Shown in pieces: positions 1 through 9,069 of a stretch of 64,000 bases of DNA (positions within the stretch are counted from its first letter, which is position 1; each line of letters opens with the position of its first letter). Source of the stretch: Microbulbifer sp. TB1203 (lineage in GTDB: Bacteria; Pseudomonadota; Gammaproteobacteria; Pseudomonadales; Cellvibrionaceae); NCBI RefSeq assembly GCF_030997045.1, contig NZ_CP116899.1, positions 1,798,001 to 1,862,000 on the forward strand, in the 5' to 3' direction. The position numbers and the translations under genes are program-made. Under the pieces are notes generated by a model. It worked only from the letters and a program-made list of their open reading frames with translations. It did no database searches and had not been told where the DNA came from.

Positions 1-206
1 GCCACGAAGGCGCGGCGCAGCTGGTTGAAATCCAGGGTGAAGGACAGTTGCTGTGCCTCAGCCAGCAGGCGGCGGTACTCGCTCTCCTCCGCGGTGCGGA
101 GACGGGACGGCTCCGGCCGGCTTCCCGGTGCACTGCAGCCGGAAACGACCGCGGTCAGCAACAGGATGGAAAGGGAGATCCCGAAATTACGATTGCGTAT
201 TGCCAT
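1..206 (-). CDS. Lipoprotein, N-terminal part only (cut by window edge)
   Basis: Only the first 68 codons are present; the gene continues beyond base 1. Reading leftward from the ATG at 206, the protein opens with a basic start (MAIRNRN), a hydrophobic stretch (ISLSILLLTAVVS) and a lipobox-like SGC with the cysteine near residue 24, so it is probably a lipid-anchored periplasmic or outer-membrane protein. The mature part starts with a Pro/Arg-rich linker followed by a segment resembling TFTLDFNQLRRAF, which reminds me weakly of DUF4919 proteins; that is a guess. It overlaps the 3' end of the patatin gene by 20 bp in another frame, which suggests co-transcription with it. Confidence 0.6.
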   Translation of the reverse strand, partial: MAIRNRNFGISLSILLLTAVVSGCSAPGSRPEPSRLRTAEESEYRRLLAEAQQLSFTLDFNQLRRAFV

Positions 207-1452
207 TTTCTGCTTCCGTTGCCGGTTTTACTCGAATTCCGAACAGGCCCTTACGCTCTTCCTGCACCGACTCGGTCTCCGGCTGCAGAAAGGCGCGCAA
301 CTTGTCCTGTTCCCACATGGCGTCCTGGTAGCCCAGTTCGATCAACTCGCCGATAAAGGGCTTTTCAAACAACAGGTAGCTGGCCGCCGAGGCGCCGCCG
401 CCGGAGGTAGTGGCACCGGTGGAACGAAACAGCCAGCGTACCGCCGGCGGCAGATAGCGAACCTTGCGCCCCGCCAGACGGTCGAGGCTCTGGGAGGGCT
501 CGATCACCGCCGATTCCACCGGACGCAGCGGCGCAAGGTCGCCGAGCTTCGATTCCGACACCGAACCGAGCAAATGATTGACCCGATCCAGATGCTCGAT
601 ATCCCCCTCGAGGCTGTCGATAAAGGCGGCGTTGAACAGCTGCCCGGCAATCTGCGCCATGGAGGGAGAATGCCGCGGCGGCTTGTGGCGCTTCTTGCCC
701 CAGTGCACCGGGGAGCGATTGTCCGACACCCCCACCACAAACACCCGGTTGGCCCCCAGGTGCAACGCCGGGCTGATGGGCGCCAGCTGGCGCACGGCGC
801 CATCGCCATAATAGTCGTCGCCGATTTTGACCGTGGAAAACAGGGTGGGAATCGCCGCCGAGGCCATCAGATGGTCGGCGGTCAGACGGGTGCGCAGGCC
901 GTAGCGCCGGAACCGGCGCCACTCGTCCAGTTCCTCGGCGCCCTGAAAGAAACTGACGGACTCCCCCTCGCTATAGGACAGGGCATTCACGCACACGGCG
1001 CGCAGGTGGCCGGCGTCGATATGCTTCTGGATATTGTCGAAATAGATAATCTCATCCACGAGCTCCCGCAGCGGCGTATTGTCCAGCAGTGCCAGTGGTC
1101 TCTGCCGCGCCACCCCCTGGTTGAATAGTGAGCAGGTGATGGAAAGCATATTGCCCAGCAGGCTGCGCCAGCTGCTGCGGTAGATATTGTCTACGGTGAG
1201 ATCCATCCACAGGGCACAGAGGCGATCCACCGACTCCCTGAAACTGCCCGGATGGGAGGCGAGCCACAGCGCATTCACCGCCCCGGCGGAAGTGCCGCAG
1301 ATAATCTGGAAGGGATGGGGCTCGCTCTCCGGTACCAGTTCCGCCAGCGCCTTGAGCACCCCCGCCTGGTAGGCGGCACGGGCACCGCCGCCGGACAGCA
1401 CCAGGGCATTGGATTTGTAGGGGAGTTTGGGCAATTCGTTATTTGAGGACAA
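187..1452 (-). CDS. Patatin-like phospholipase
   Basis: A 421-residue lipid acyl hydrolase of the patatin family. The oxyanion-hole glycines are at about 20-25 (SGGGARAAYQAG), the nucleophile elbow GTSAG at 53-57 makes Ser55 the catalytic serine, and the DGA motif (Asp217) completes the Ser-Asp dyad. No signal peptide is visible, so it is probably cytoplasmic or membrane-associated. The start codon is TTG with no convincing Shine-Dalgarno, so the exact start is uncertain; a second TTG six codons later is possible. Its end overlaps the following lipoprotein gene by 20 bp. Family members hydrolyse phospholipids or neutral lipids; the substrate here cannot be read from sequence. Confidence 0.9.
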   Translation of the reverse strand: MSSNNELPKLPYKSNALVLSGGGARAAYQAGVLKALAELVPESEPHPFQIICGTSAGAVNALWLASHPGSFRESVDRLCALWMDLTVDNIYRSSWRSLLGNMLSITCSLFNQGVARQRPLALLDNTPLRELVDEIIYFDNIQKHIDAGHLRAVCVNALSYSEGESVSFFQGAEELDEWRRFRRYGLRTRLTADHLMASAAIPTLFSTVKIGDDYYGDGAVRQLAPISPALHLGANRVFVVGVSDNRSPVHWGKKRHKPPRHSPSMAQIAGQLFNAAFIDSLEGDIEHLDRVNHLLGSVSESKLGDLAPLRPVESAVIEPSQSLDRLAGRKVRYLPPAVRWLFRSTGATTSGGGASAASYLLFEKPFIGELIELGYQDAMWEQDKLRAFLQPETESVQEERKGLFGIRVKPATEAENGNTQS

Positions 1453-1576
1453 TTTTGTTTTACCGATACCTAGCGGAGATAAACTTCAGCCAAAGTAAGA
1501 CCTTTGCGGACAACAGAGTTCCCCGGGGTTGCCGTAAAACGGACCTGCTCGGCTCTGCCGGGTCCATATGATCCCA

Positions 1577-2578
1577 TCATAGGGCCATATCCACCACATA
1601 GCGCCCGATACCGTGCCCACGGTGCAGCCGCGCGAGAAACTCCGGCGCCTGTTCCAGGGAGATGTCTTCGGCAATGCTCTGCAGCTTCTCACCGATATTC
1701 CAGTCGCCCGCCAACTTTTCCCATGTGGCGGCCTTCTTCTCCAGTGGCAGTTCCACGCTGTCCACCCCCAGCAGGCTGATACCGCGCAGGATAAACGGGA
1801 ATACATTGGCCTGGAACTGAGCGCCGGAGGCCATGCCGCAGGCGGCCACACCGCCGCCGTAGGCGAGGGATTTGATGACGTTGAACAGGGTCTCACCACC
1901 CGCGGTATCCACTGCCCAGGCCCACAGCGGCTTGGCCATGGCCTTGCTGGCGAAGGGCGCCAGGGACTCACGATCGAGCACCTTCCAGGCCCCCAAACCG
2001 GTGAGGAATCCCGAGGATTCCAGCTTGCCGGTCACCGCTGCCACGCGGAAACCCAGCTTGGCCAGCAACGCCACGGCGATAGAACCCACGCCGCCGGTGG
2101 CACCGGTCACCAGCACCTCGCCGTCTTCCGGACGGGCTCCAGCCTCCAGCAGCTTGTCCACGCAGAGACCGGCGGTGAGGCCGGCGGTGCCCAGGATCAT
2201 CGATTCGCGCGCAGTCAGGCCCTCGGGCAGTGGCAGAGCCCAGCCCGGGGGGATGGCGATGCGCTCGGCGAGGCCCCCGGGAGTGTTCATCCCCAGGTCG
2301 TAGCCGGTGACCAACAGCCGCTCACCGGGGGCATAGGTACCGCTTTTGTCCTCCAGGACCTCTCCCACCGCGTCGATACCCGGAGTGTGCGGATACTCCC
2401 GGGTGATGGCGCGATTGCCGAAGGCGGACAGCGCATCCTTGTAGTTCAGCGAAGAGTGGGAGACCGCCAGCAACAGCGGGTGGTCCGGCAGGTCCTGCAA
2501 CCGGCGCCGCACCACCCGTTGGTCGTATTTGCCGGGAGCCACCTCTTCGACCCAGATTGCGCGAAAGGTCTTATCCAT
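1577..2578 (-). CDS. acuI: MDR-family oxidoreductase, acrylyl-CoA reductase (AcuI/YhdH) type
   Basis: A 333-residue zinc-independent medium-chain dehydrogenase/reductase of the YhdH/YhfP/AcuI group, which reduces acryloyl-CoA to propionyl-CoA with NADPH. Visible marks are the N-terminal SSLNYKDALS segment, the HTPGIDAVG block and the nucleotide-binding VLVTGATGGVGSIAVALL stretch. I start it at the ATG at 2578 (MDKTFRAIW), which has GGAA about 7 bases upstream and matches the usual N-terminus; a longer in-frame extension to 2608 is possible but has no support. It lies downstream of sohB on the same strand, separated by about 70 bp. In marine bacteria AcuI detoxifies acrylate from DMSP, but no DMSP lyase is in this window. 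Confidence 0.85.
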   Translation of the reverse strand: MDKTFRAIWVEEVAPGKYDQRVVRRRLQDLPDHPLLLAVSHSSLNYKDALSAFGNRAITREYPHTPGIDAVGEVLEDKSGTYAPGERLLVTGYDLGMNTPGGLAERIAIPPGWALPLPEGLTARESMILGTAGLTAGLCVDKLLEAGARPEDGEVLVTGATGGVGSIAVALLAKLGFRVAAVTGKLESSGFLTGLGAWKVLDRESLAPFASKAMAKPLWAWAVDTAGGETLFNVIKSLAYGGGVAACGMASGAQFQANVFPFILRGISLLGVDSVELPLEKKAATWEKLAGDWNIGEKLQSIAEDISLEQAPEFLARLHRGHGIGRYVVDMAL

Positions 2579-2647
2579 AAACTTATTCCGATCGCAGCCA
2601 GCCACCATTTCCGCGTCTGATTCGCCAATTACCGGCCACTATAAAAA

Positions 2648-3844
2648 TTATTGCGCCTGGTGGCGCCAGGCCGCCAGGCGGGAAAACAGCCGCATCAGCG
2701 CCGACTCCACGCCCGCCTGCGCCGCCAGCCCCATCTTGCGGGCGATATTGCGCTTTTCCTTGTACTCCACCTGGTAGAGTTCCGAATCCTGTGCGCAGCG
2801 GGTGAGATATTCATCCGAGGTTTTCAGTTCGTCCACCAGGCCCAGGTCCAGCGCGCGCTGGCCGAACCAGACCTCGCCGGTGGCTACCTTGGCGATATCC
2901 AGTTTCGGACGGTACTCGGCGATAAAGTGCTGGAACAGCTGGTGGATATCCTCGAGGTCGCTCTGGAATTTCTCGCGCCCCTCCCGTGTGTTCTCCCCGA
3001 ACATGGTCACGGTGCGCTTGTACTCCCCGGCGGTGAACAATTCGAAGTCCACATCGTGGCGCTTGAGCAGGCGGTTGAAGTTGGGCAGTTGCGCCAGCAC
3101 ACCGATGGACCCCAGCATGGCAAAGGGCGCGGCCAGTATGCGATCCGCCACACAGGCCATCATGTAGCCGCCGCTGGCTGCCACCTTGTCCACGGCAATC
3201 GTGAGCCACACACCGGCGCCGCGCACCCGCGCGAGCTGGCTGGCGGCGAGCCCGTAGTTGGCCACCAGACCGCCGGGGCTCTCCAGGCACACCACCACTT
3301 CGTCGCCGCGCTCCGCCACCTGCAGGATTGCGGTAATTTCCTCACGCAACTGGGACAGCGCGCTGGCCTTGATGTCGCCGTCGAAATGCATCACGAAAAT
3401 ACGCCGACGGCCTTTTTTCTCCGGCGCCGCGGATATTGCGGCGGGATGTTTATCTCCGGCTTCGGCGTCCGCTTCCGCCTGCTCCGGCACCGGGGTATCG
3501 GTGCTTTCCAGCACAGAACTATCGGTTTTCTTTGCGGATTTTTCCCGGCGCTCGGCCTTTTGCCGTTCTTTTCTCGCCTTGGCCAGCGCCTTTTCCCGCG
3601 CTTTTTTCTCCTTCGCCAGTTCTTTCTTGCGGTGGCTGAATTCACCTTTGTCCAACACTGCCTCCAGCAGTGTCTCTTTCATCTCTTCGTAGCGGTCATT
3701 GAGGTGAGTGACACTGATATGCCCCTGCATACGCTCTTTCAGGTGTTCCCGATTGGCCACCGCAAAACCGATAATCAACAACAGTGCGGCGACAATGGTC
3801 ACCACCTTGGCCAGGAACAGGCCATACTCACTGAGAAATTCCAC
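2648..3844 (-). CDS. sohB: Inner-membrane S49 peptidase SohB
   Basis: A 398-residue signal-peptide-peptidase-like protease. One membrane helix (about residues 9-29) is followed by a long Lys/Glu/Ala/Arg-rich charged linker (about 70-140), which is why it is longer than E. coli SohB (about 349 residues). The S49 domain follows, with the catalytic serine in VAASGGYMMA (Ser224) and the general-base lysine in TAGEYKRT (Lys276). The GTG start is preceded by GGAGG four bases upstream, which supports this start. The active site is expected on the periplasmic side. AcuI follows downstream on the same strand. Confidence 0.92.
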   Translation of the reverse strand: MEFLSEYGLFLAKVVTIVAALLLIIGFAVANREHLKERMQGHISVTHLNDRYEEMKETLLEAVLDKGEFSHRKKELAKEKKAREKALAKARKERQKAERREKSAKKTDSSVLESTDTPVPEQAEADAEAGDKHPAAISAAPEKKGRRRIFVMHFDGDIKASALSQLREEITAILQVAERGDEVVVCLESPGGLVANYGLAASQLARVRGAGVWLTIAVDKVAASGGYMMACVADRILAAPFAMLGSIGVLAQLPNFNRLLKRHDVDFELFTAGEYKRTVTMFGENTREGREKFQSDLEDIHQLFQHFIAEYRPKLDIAKVATGEVWFGQRALDLGLVDELKTSDEYLTRCAQDSELYQVEYKEKRNIARKMGLAAQAGVESALMRLFSRLAAWRHQAQ

Positions 3845-3935
3845 TAAACCTCCATATTCGTATTTATTACTTTGATTTCGGAGTTCAAATCTATCCGGCT
3901 CGGGCCGGAAAGACGTATTCCATTCGGGCCGTTAC

Positions 3936-3998
3936 AACTCAAGTTTCAGAGTTCGAGGCGTCTGCCGGTGGCACAAGTTGAGCCTCGAAACTTGAATT
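3936..3998. repeat. Imperfect inverted repeat upstream of sohB
   Basis: The 164-bp gap between sohB and the next gene holds an imperfect palindrome: CAAGTTT and TTCGAGGC on the left (3940-3959) pair with GCCTCGAAACTTG (3982-3994) on the right. It lacks a T-run on either strand, so it is not an obvious terminator. It could be a decayed palindromic element or an operator for sohB. Confidence 0.35.
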
Positions 3999-4008
3999 AC
4001 AACTTTAC

Positions 4009-4659
4009 TCACTGCCACTCGTCGAGCGCCGAGGTGGCCTGCTGGTTCAGCGGCCGCGCCAGCAGGCCGGTGTGGCTGATCCGCACCTCGTAGACAGCGC
4101 CGTCTCCCATGGGCAGGAAAGTCGCGCTGCCGTAGACCGCATCCACAAACGGCAACTGGTTATCAACGCCGCGCAGGGTGCGCCAGATATCGACACCGTA
4201 ATCACTCTCCCGCAACTGGTATATAGAGCGCTCCTTGTCACGCTCATCCTGCAGGGTGAGATAACGGCCACTGAGGCGGTCCAGGCGGTAGGCCGGCTGG
4301 ATGCCCCAGCGCGCCAGCGGGCCTTTCCACTTTAGCATTCGCGCGTCCAGTTGCCACTGGTCGCCGCGCAGCTCGAAGTGCTGAGCCATTCCGTCCTCGT
4401 CGGCAAACTTGGCCCGGAAGTGTTGGTCGCCGAGCTTCTCGAAGGACACAGTGCCCACACTGTGCTCCTTCGCCAGGTTTCTGTAGCTGTAGATATCCGC
4501 CGCCACCAGCACGATCAACAGGGCACCGCCGAGCAGCAGGATACCGATACTGCCGCGAATAAAGCCGAGCAGCCAGCTGCCGCCGAACAGTACCTTGCCG
4601 CCCCAAAAAATCAACAGCAGCGCCAGCAGCGCGAACAGGAAAGTTATCGCGATATACAT
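4009..4659 (-). CDS. Conserved membrane protein of unknown function
   Basis: A 216-residue protein with two N-terminal membrane helices (about residues 3-20 and 32-54) separated by a short Gly-rich turn, followed by a soluble domain of about 150 residues rich in Trp and Arg. I do not recognise a named domain. Similar small proteins next to nudC in pseudomonads have been labelled 'cation/multidrug efflux pump', which two helices do not justify. The ATG start at 4659 has no strong ribosome-binding site. It lies 27 bp downstream of nudC on the same strand and is probably co-transcribed with fimL-nudC. Confidence 0.75.
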   Translation of the reverse strand: MYIAITFLFALLALLLIFWGGKVLFGGSWLLGFIRGSIGILLLGGALLIVLVAADIYSYRNLAKEHSVGTVSFEKLGDQHFRAKFADEDGMAQHFELRGDQWQLDARMLKWKGPLARWGIQPAYRLDRLSGRYLTLQDERDKERSIYQLRESDYGVDIWRTLRGVDNQLPFVDAVYGSATFLPMGDGAVYEVRISHTGLLARPLNQQATSALDEWQ

Positions 4660-4686
4660 ATTGTTATTGGACTCTTGTTAATGGAC

Positions 4687-5493
4687 TTACGCTGCCTCTT
4701 CCGCGAACCGCCGAATCAACTGTCCGGAAAGGGTCTGCGGCGGAGGGATGGCTGAGGGCAGTTCGCTGTGGTGAAACCACGCCGCCTCAGCAATTTCCAG
4801 CCCGTCCGGTTTCAGGTCACCACCGGCCCACTCGGCGATGTACCCCAGCATCAACTGGCCGGGGAAGGGCCACGGCTGGCTGCCGATGTAGTGGCAGGCA
4901 CCCACTTCCAGGCCCACCTCCTCGCGCACCTCCCTCGCCAAGGCCTGCTCCGCATTCTCTCCCGGCTCGATAAAGCCCGCCAGTGCGGTCAGCAGGCCGT
5001 GGGGGTGCTCCCGGTGGCGGGCGAGCAGACACTCCCCTCCACGGGTAACCAGCATGATGACACAGGGGGAGATTCGGGGGTACACCGCCAGTTGGCAACG
5101 GGGGCAGACCCGCGCACGGTCGCTGGGGTGGTAGTCGGTAACGTCGCCGCAACGGCCGCAAAAACGGTGGTCGATGTCCCAGTTGGCCACCTGCAGCGCC
5201 CGTCCGGCGAGAGTAAAATGCAGTTCGTCCACTTCCCCCAGCAAACTGCGCAGACCCCGCCAGTTGCAGGTCCCCGCCGGCAGGCGCTCCGACAGCAGGT
5301 GCACGCCGCACGCCCTTCCGCCCAGTTCTCCCAGGTAGTGGCTGGACACGACAGCGCTGGCGGGGAAGGGAAAATCGCTGTGCAGGAACTCAGCTCCAGA
5401 GCACAGCAACTGCCCCTCCGCCACAGCGATATGCAGGGAAAACTGCGGCTGTGGACGGGCACTGGCAGCGGGAATGAAATCCAATCCGGCCAC
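4687..5493 (-). CDS. nudC: NADH pyrophosphatase NudC (NAD-capped RNA decapping enzyme)
   Basis: A 268-residue Nudix hydrolase that cleaves NADH and NAD-capped RNA. The four-cysteine zinc ribbon is intact (FCGRC, Cys112/115; VCPRC, Cys130/133). The Nudix box runs from about 173 to 195 (GFIEPGE, then REVREEVGL), and the family-specific SQPWPFP motif that separates NADH pyrophosphatases from other Nudix enzymes is at 205-211. The length is close to that of E. coli NudC (257). The start is GTG, four bases after the stop of fimL, so the two genes form an operon. Confidence 0.95.
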   Translation of the reverse strand: MAGLDFIPAASARPQPQFSLHIAVAEGQLLCSGAEFLHSDFPFPASAVVSSHYLGELGGRACGVHLLSERLPAGTCNWRGLRSLLGEVDELHFTLAGRALQVANWDIDHRFCGRCGDVTDYHPSDRARVCPRCQLAVYPRISPCVIMLVTRGGECLLARHREHPHGLLTALAGFIEPGENAEQALAREVREEVGLEVGACHYIGSQPWPFPGQLMLGYIAEWAGGDLKPDGLEIAEAAWFHHSELPSAIPPPQTLSGQLIRRFAEEAA

Positions 5494-5497
5494 CGGC

Positions 5498-7195
5498 TCA
5501 GGCTACCTCAACGGGATACCCGAGGGCCTCCAGGCTTTCCACAGCCAGGTTGAGGGATTGCATGTCCGCATCGCGGTGCAGTTTCACCTCGCCCAGGTAG
5601 TACTCCAGGCTGATAATGGCGTCGGCGAAAATATCCAGGGACTGCTCCAGGCCGGGAGCCGCCTCCCGCTGGTCCATCACCGCCTCGACGAAGTCCACAA
5701 GGCGCTCCACCACCGCCGCCGCGCGGCGCAGGTTGAGTACCACCAGTCCACCGCGCACGCTGTTGAGAGTGGTGGATACATTGCGTATATGGCCGTGATC
5801 GAACCCGGACTCCGCATAGGATCCCAGTGCGCGTTTGATCAGCGACAGGCCCGCCTCCGCTTCCTTGAGCACCGCCACTTCCGCCTCTGCCAGTTGGCTG
5901 TGCTCCAGGGCGATGTCCGCCTGGCCGTACTCGTCCACGTCGATACTGGAACTCTGGCGCAGGGCGCGGATGGTGCTGTCCACCATCAGCACCTGGCCAG
6001 TGAGCTTCTGCAGCGCCGACTCCGCCGCCGCACCGCCGGCCGGCGCGGCGCTGTGGTACTCCTCCACCGCCTCGCTCAGACCGTCGCCGACCCGCCTGAA
6101 ATTGAGCAGTTTCAGAGTGCTGGCAATGCGCTGCAGAGTACCCACCAGTCCGTCCTCGTCATCCAGGCCGGTGAGTCCGATCATCTCGATATCGTCCAGC
6201 ATGCGGCGCACGCCGGAAAGTTCCTCATCCAGGGCGCCGGCCACCGCGGTGATCGCCGTGGCCCCCGGCCCACCCAGGCTGGCTCGTTCACGCTCCAGCT
6301 CCGCCTCGCTGTAGCCCAAAGGCGCCACCGAGAAGGCCTCCAGCACCCGGGCGCCCTGACCGCCGGGCACGGACAGCGCCAGCCAGTAGAGGCACTCCTT
6401 CAATAGTACCGGGGGTGCTGGCTGGTCCAGCGCTGAATCCCCCTCCTTCTGCAGGGTGCGCAGGCGCCGGTCGAACATGCTGAACACCATCACCCGGGCG
6501 CGGTTGATGTGCATCTCCCGCGAGGCCATTCCCCCAAGGGCCGCTCCCGCCACCGCCCACAGCCTGCCATTGGGGCGCCCGGCGGAAATACTGGCGACAC
6601 GCTGCAGCGCGCGCGCCATCATGGTGTAGGCGGGCTTGCAGGGTTTGCCCTGCAGCAGCGCCAGCAGCCCTACTTGGTACATGTGGCGGAAACGGCGCAC
6701 GAAGTTGTTCAGGTCCTCGGACATCACCGCCGAGGACACCGCGCCGGGCACATTGGCATCCAGGCGGCAGCGAAAGAAATGGCTCTCCGGCACCGGCGGC
6801 TGCGAGCGCGCCGCCCGCAGGTTGTTGATATAGGGAATCAGCAACTCCGGCCGGGCGGTGCTGCGGTTCTGCACGAAATCGAGATAGCGGGTAATCACGT
6901 AGAACCCGGTACCCAGTCCCTCCATCAGGTCGTTGGAGGCCTCCTGGCGCCCCTCTTGCAGATCAGTCAATGCACTGAGCATCTCCTGGGCCAACAGCTC
7001 CGCCGCGTGCAGCTGTACCATCTGCAAAACGCCACTCACCTGGCGCAATGCCGCCAGGCTCTGTGTCAGGGACTGCTTGTTGTTGTGATCCGCCGCAAAC
7101 TGGTCCAGGCAACTGGCAGCGCCGTCTATAGTCGCCACCAGTTCTTCCTTCACCACATTCACGGAAGTTATATTGATATCGCGCACTTCAGTCAC
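5498..7195 (-). CDS. fimL: FimL-like scaffold protein (type IV pilus/cAMP signalling)
   Basis: A 565-residue, mostly helical, Ala/Leu-rich soluble protein. Its length and its position directly upstream of nudC match Pseudomonas aeruginosa FimL, a degenerate paralogue of the N-terminal part of the ChpA kinase that binds FimV and the polar adenylate-cyclase machinery. I see no histidine-phosphotransfer signature, as expected for FimL. The start is GTG at 7195 with a poor Shine-Dalgarno. It is transcribed divergently from nhaB. Identification rests on overall similarity from memory plus synteny, so a generic Hpt-like protein remains the alternative. A PilG/ChpA system should be encoded elsewhere if this is FimL. 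Confidence 0.75.
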   Translation of the reverse strand: MTEVRDINITSVNVVKEELVATIDGAASCLDQFAADHNNKQSLTQSLAALRQVSGVLQMVQLHAAELLAQEMLSALTDLQEGRQEASNDLMEGLGTGFYVITRYLDFVQNRSTARPELLIPYINNLRAARSQPPVPESHFFRCRLDANVPGAVSSAVMSEDLNNFVRRFRHMYQVGLLALLQGKPCKPAYTMMARALQRVASISAGRPNGRLWAVAGAALGGMASREMHINRARVMVFSMFDRRLRTLQKEGDSALDQPAPPVLLKECLYWLALSVPGGQGARVLEAFSVAPLGYSEAELERERASLGGPGATAITAVAGALDEELSGVRRMLDDIEMIGLTGLDDEDGLVGTLQRIASTLKLLNFRRVGDGLSEAVEEYHSAAPAGGAAAESALQKLTGQVLMVDSTIRALRQSSSIDVDEYGQADIALEHSQLAEAEVAVLKEAEAGLSLIKRALGSYAESGFDHGHIRNVSTTLNSVRGGLVVLNLRRAAAVVERLVDFVEAVMDQREAAPGLEQSLDIFADAIISLEYYLGEVKLHRDADMQSLNLAVESLEALGYPVEVA

Positions 7196-7468
7196 TGCTT
7201 ACACCGCTGCATTATTATTTTGCACAAAATTCGACCAGAACAGGGGGTTTCGGTCGACCACAAAGCAATTTATACCAAACCCCTCAAGAGTCCACCTCTG
7301 AGCGGACAAATTCTATCGAATAATCGACAAATCGAGTGGCATAGAGGCAAGGACTGGCGAAACTACTTGAATTTTCCCCCAAACTGGGTAGCGTTCCCCT
7401 CGGTATACCCGCGGGTCTTCCGGCCCACGATGCGCTATCCAGGCCAGCAGTTAACCAAGAAAGTTAAA
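7196..7468. promoter_or_regulatory. Divergent promoter region between fimL and nhaB
   Basis: 273 bp of comparatively AT-rich DNA between the divergent fimL and nhaB starts. It must hold both promoters, but I cannot assign -35/-10 boxes with confidence. No coding potential was seen in it. Confidence 0.5.
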
Positions 7469-9004
7469 ATGAACACATACAATAACGCCCTCACAGCTTC
7501 CGGCAACGGCTTCGGCCGGGCTTTTACAGAGAACTTCCTGGGCGAAGCGCCCGACTGGTACAAGCTGACGATTGCCCTGTTCCTGATCGCCAACCCGGTC
7601 CTGCTGTACGCCACCGGTCCTTTTATTACCGGGTGGGTGCTGATCGGCGAGTTCATCTTCACCCTCGCCATGGCCCTCAAATGCTACCCGCTGCAGCCCG
7701 GAGGCCTGCTGGCGATGGAGGCGGTGCTGCTGGGAATGACCAGCACCGACGCCGTGTACCACGAGGTTACGGAAAATTTCGAAGTAATCCTGCTGCTGAT
7801 GTTTATGGTGGCCGGAATCTACTTCATGAAGAGCCTGCTGCTATTCGTATTCACCAAAATACTGATCAATGTGAAGTCCAAGACACTGCTCTCGGTGCTG
7901 TTCTGCTCTGTGGCCGCAGTGCTTTCCGCCTTCCTGGACGCACTCACAGTCACCGCCGTATTGATCGCCGTCGCGGTGGGGTTCTACTCGGTATACCACC
8001 GGGTGGCCTCCAACCAGCCTCACCACCATCACGAGCACGACCATTCCAACGATGACCACGTGGTGGAATACCACCGGGAAGACCTGGACCAGTTCCGCGC
8101 CTACCTGCGCAGCCTGATTATGCACGGTGCCGTGGGCACCGCCCTGGGCGGCGTGACCACTCTGGTGGGCGAACCGCAAAACCTGTTGATCGCGGAAAAG
8201 GCGGGCTGGGAATTCCTGCAGTTCTTCCTGAATATGGCCCCGGTCACCATCCCCACGCTTTTCGCCGGCCTGCTGACCTGCGCACTGCTGGAAAAGACCG
8301 GCCTCTTTGGCTACGGCGCCAAACTGCCCAACGCGGTGCGCGAAGTGCTGATGAATTTCTCCCAAGAGGAGGAAAAGAAACGCAACTCTACCGACGTGGC
8401 CGAGCTCTGGGTACAGGGCATAGTCGCGGTCATCCTGGTGCTGTCGCTGGCCTTTCATGTGGCGGAAGTGGGTATTATCGGCCTGATGATCATCGTACTG
8501 CTGACCGCTTTCAACGGCGTGGTACAGGAAGCCCGCATCGGCCACGCGTTCGAAGAGGCCCTGCCCTTTACCGCCCTGCTGGTGGTGTTTTTTGCCATCG
8601 TTGCAGTGATTCACGAACAGCACCTGTTCGAACCGGTGACCCACTTCGTGCTCGGGCTGGAGCCGGCGCAGCAGCCGGGCATGCTCTTCCTGGCCAACGG
8701 CATATTGTCGATGATCAGCGACAATGTGTTTGTGGCCACGGTGTATATCAACGAAGTGAAAGCGGCCCTGACTGCGGGGGAGATCACCCGCGAGCATTTC
8801 GACAAGCTGGCCATCGCCATCAACACCGGCACCAACCTGCCCAGCGTGGCAACACCCAACGGTCAGGCGGCTTTCCTGTTCCTGCTGACCTCCGCACTGG
8901 CTCCGCTGATCCGCCTGTCCTACGGGCGCATGGTGATTATGGCCCTGCCCTATACGGTGGTGCTCAGTATAGTGGCGCTGGTCTGTGTAATTTATATGGT
9001 GTAG
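7469..9004 (+). CDS. nhaB: Na+/H+ antiporter NhaB
   Basis: A 511-residue polytopic membrane protein, nearly the length of E. coli NhaB (513), with about 12 hydrophobic segments. Recognisable family blocks include ALKCYPLQPGGLLAMEAV, FLDALTVTAVLIAV, TTLVGEPQNLLIAEKAGWEF and the C-terminal TGTNLPSVATPNGQAAFLFLL. It exchanges sodium for protons across the inner membrane, which fits a marine organism. A His-rich cytoplasmic loop (HHHHEHDH at about residues 190-197) is unusual and might bind metal or sense pH. The reading frame stays open for 960 bases upstream, but the ATG at 7469 matches the family N-terminus and the upstream part antisense to fimL is not coding. Confidence 0.95.
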   Translation: MNTYNNALTASGNGFGRAFTENFLGEAPDWYKLTIALFLIANPVLLYATGPFITGWVLIGEFIFTLAMALKCYPLQPGGLLAMEAVLLGMTSTDAVYHEVTENFEVILLLMFMVAGIYFMKSLLLFVFTKILINVKSKTLLSVLFCSVAAVLSAFLDALTVTAVLIAVAVGFYSVYHRVASNQPHHHHEHDHSNDDHVVEYHREDLDQFRAYLRSLIMHGAVGTALGGVTTLVGEPQNLLIAEKAGWEFLQFFLNMAPVTIPTLFAGLLTCALLEKTGLFGYGAKLPNAVREVLMNFSQEEEKKRNSTDVAELWVQGIVAVILVLSLAFHVAEVGIIGLMIIVLLTAFNGVVQEARIGHAFEEALPFTALLVVFFAIVAVIHEQHLFEPVTHFVLGLEPAQQPGMLFLANGILSMISDNVFVATVYINEVKAALTAGEITREHFDKLAIAINTGTNLPSVATPNGQAAFLFLLTSALAPLIRLSYGRMVIMALPYTVVLSIVALVCVIYMV

Positions 9005-9016
9005 CTACTCGCCCCC

Positions 9017-9069
9017 GGGACTCGGGACTCGGGACTCGGGACTCGGGACTCGGGACTCGGGACTCGGGA
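9017..9069. repeat. 7-bp tandem repeat, seven copies
   Basis: Seven exact copies of GGGACTC (9017-9065) plus a partial GGGA, starting 12 bp after the nhaB stop. The run leads directly into a dispersed repeat whose second copy (from 23310) begins with a single GGGACCC at the same point, so this looks like local expansion of the element boundary by replication slippage. Confidence 0.95.

Noticed and set aside
2651..3847. 398-codon plus-strand open frame opposite sohB
   Set aside because: It is the exact antisense of a confident S49 protease gene; the high GC content creates long antisense frames throughout this window.
9017..9069. Could the GGGACTC array be a CRISPR or iteron origin?
   Set aside because: Units are 7 bp with no spacers, no cas or rep gene is near, and the array is contiguous with a dispersed intergenic repeat.
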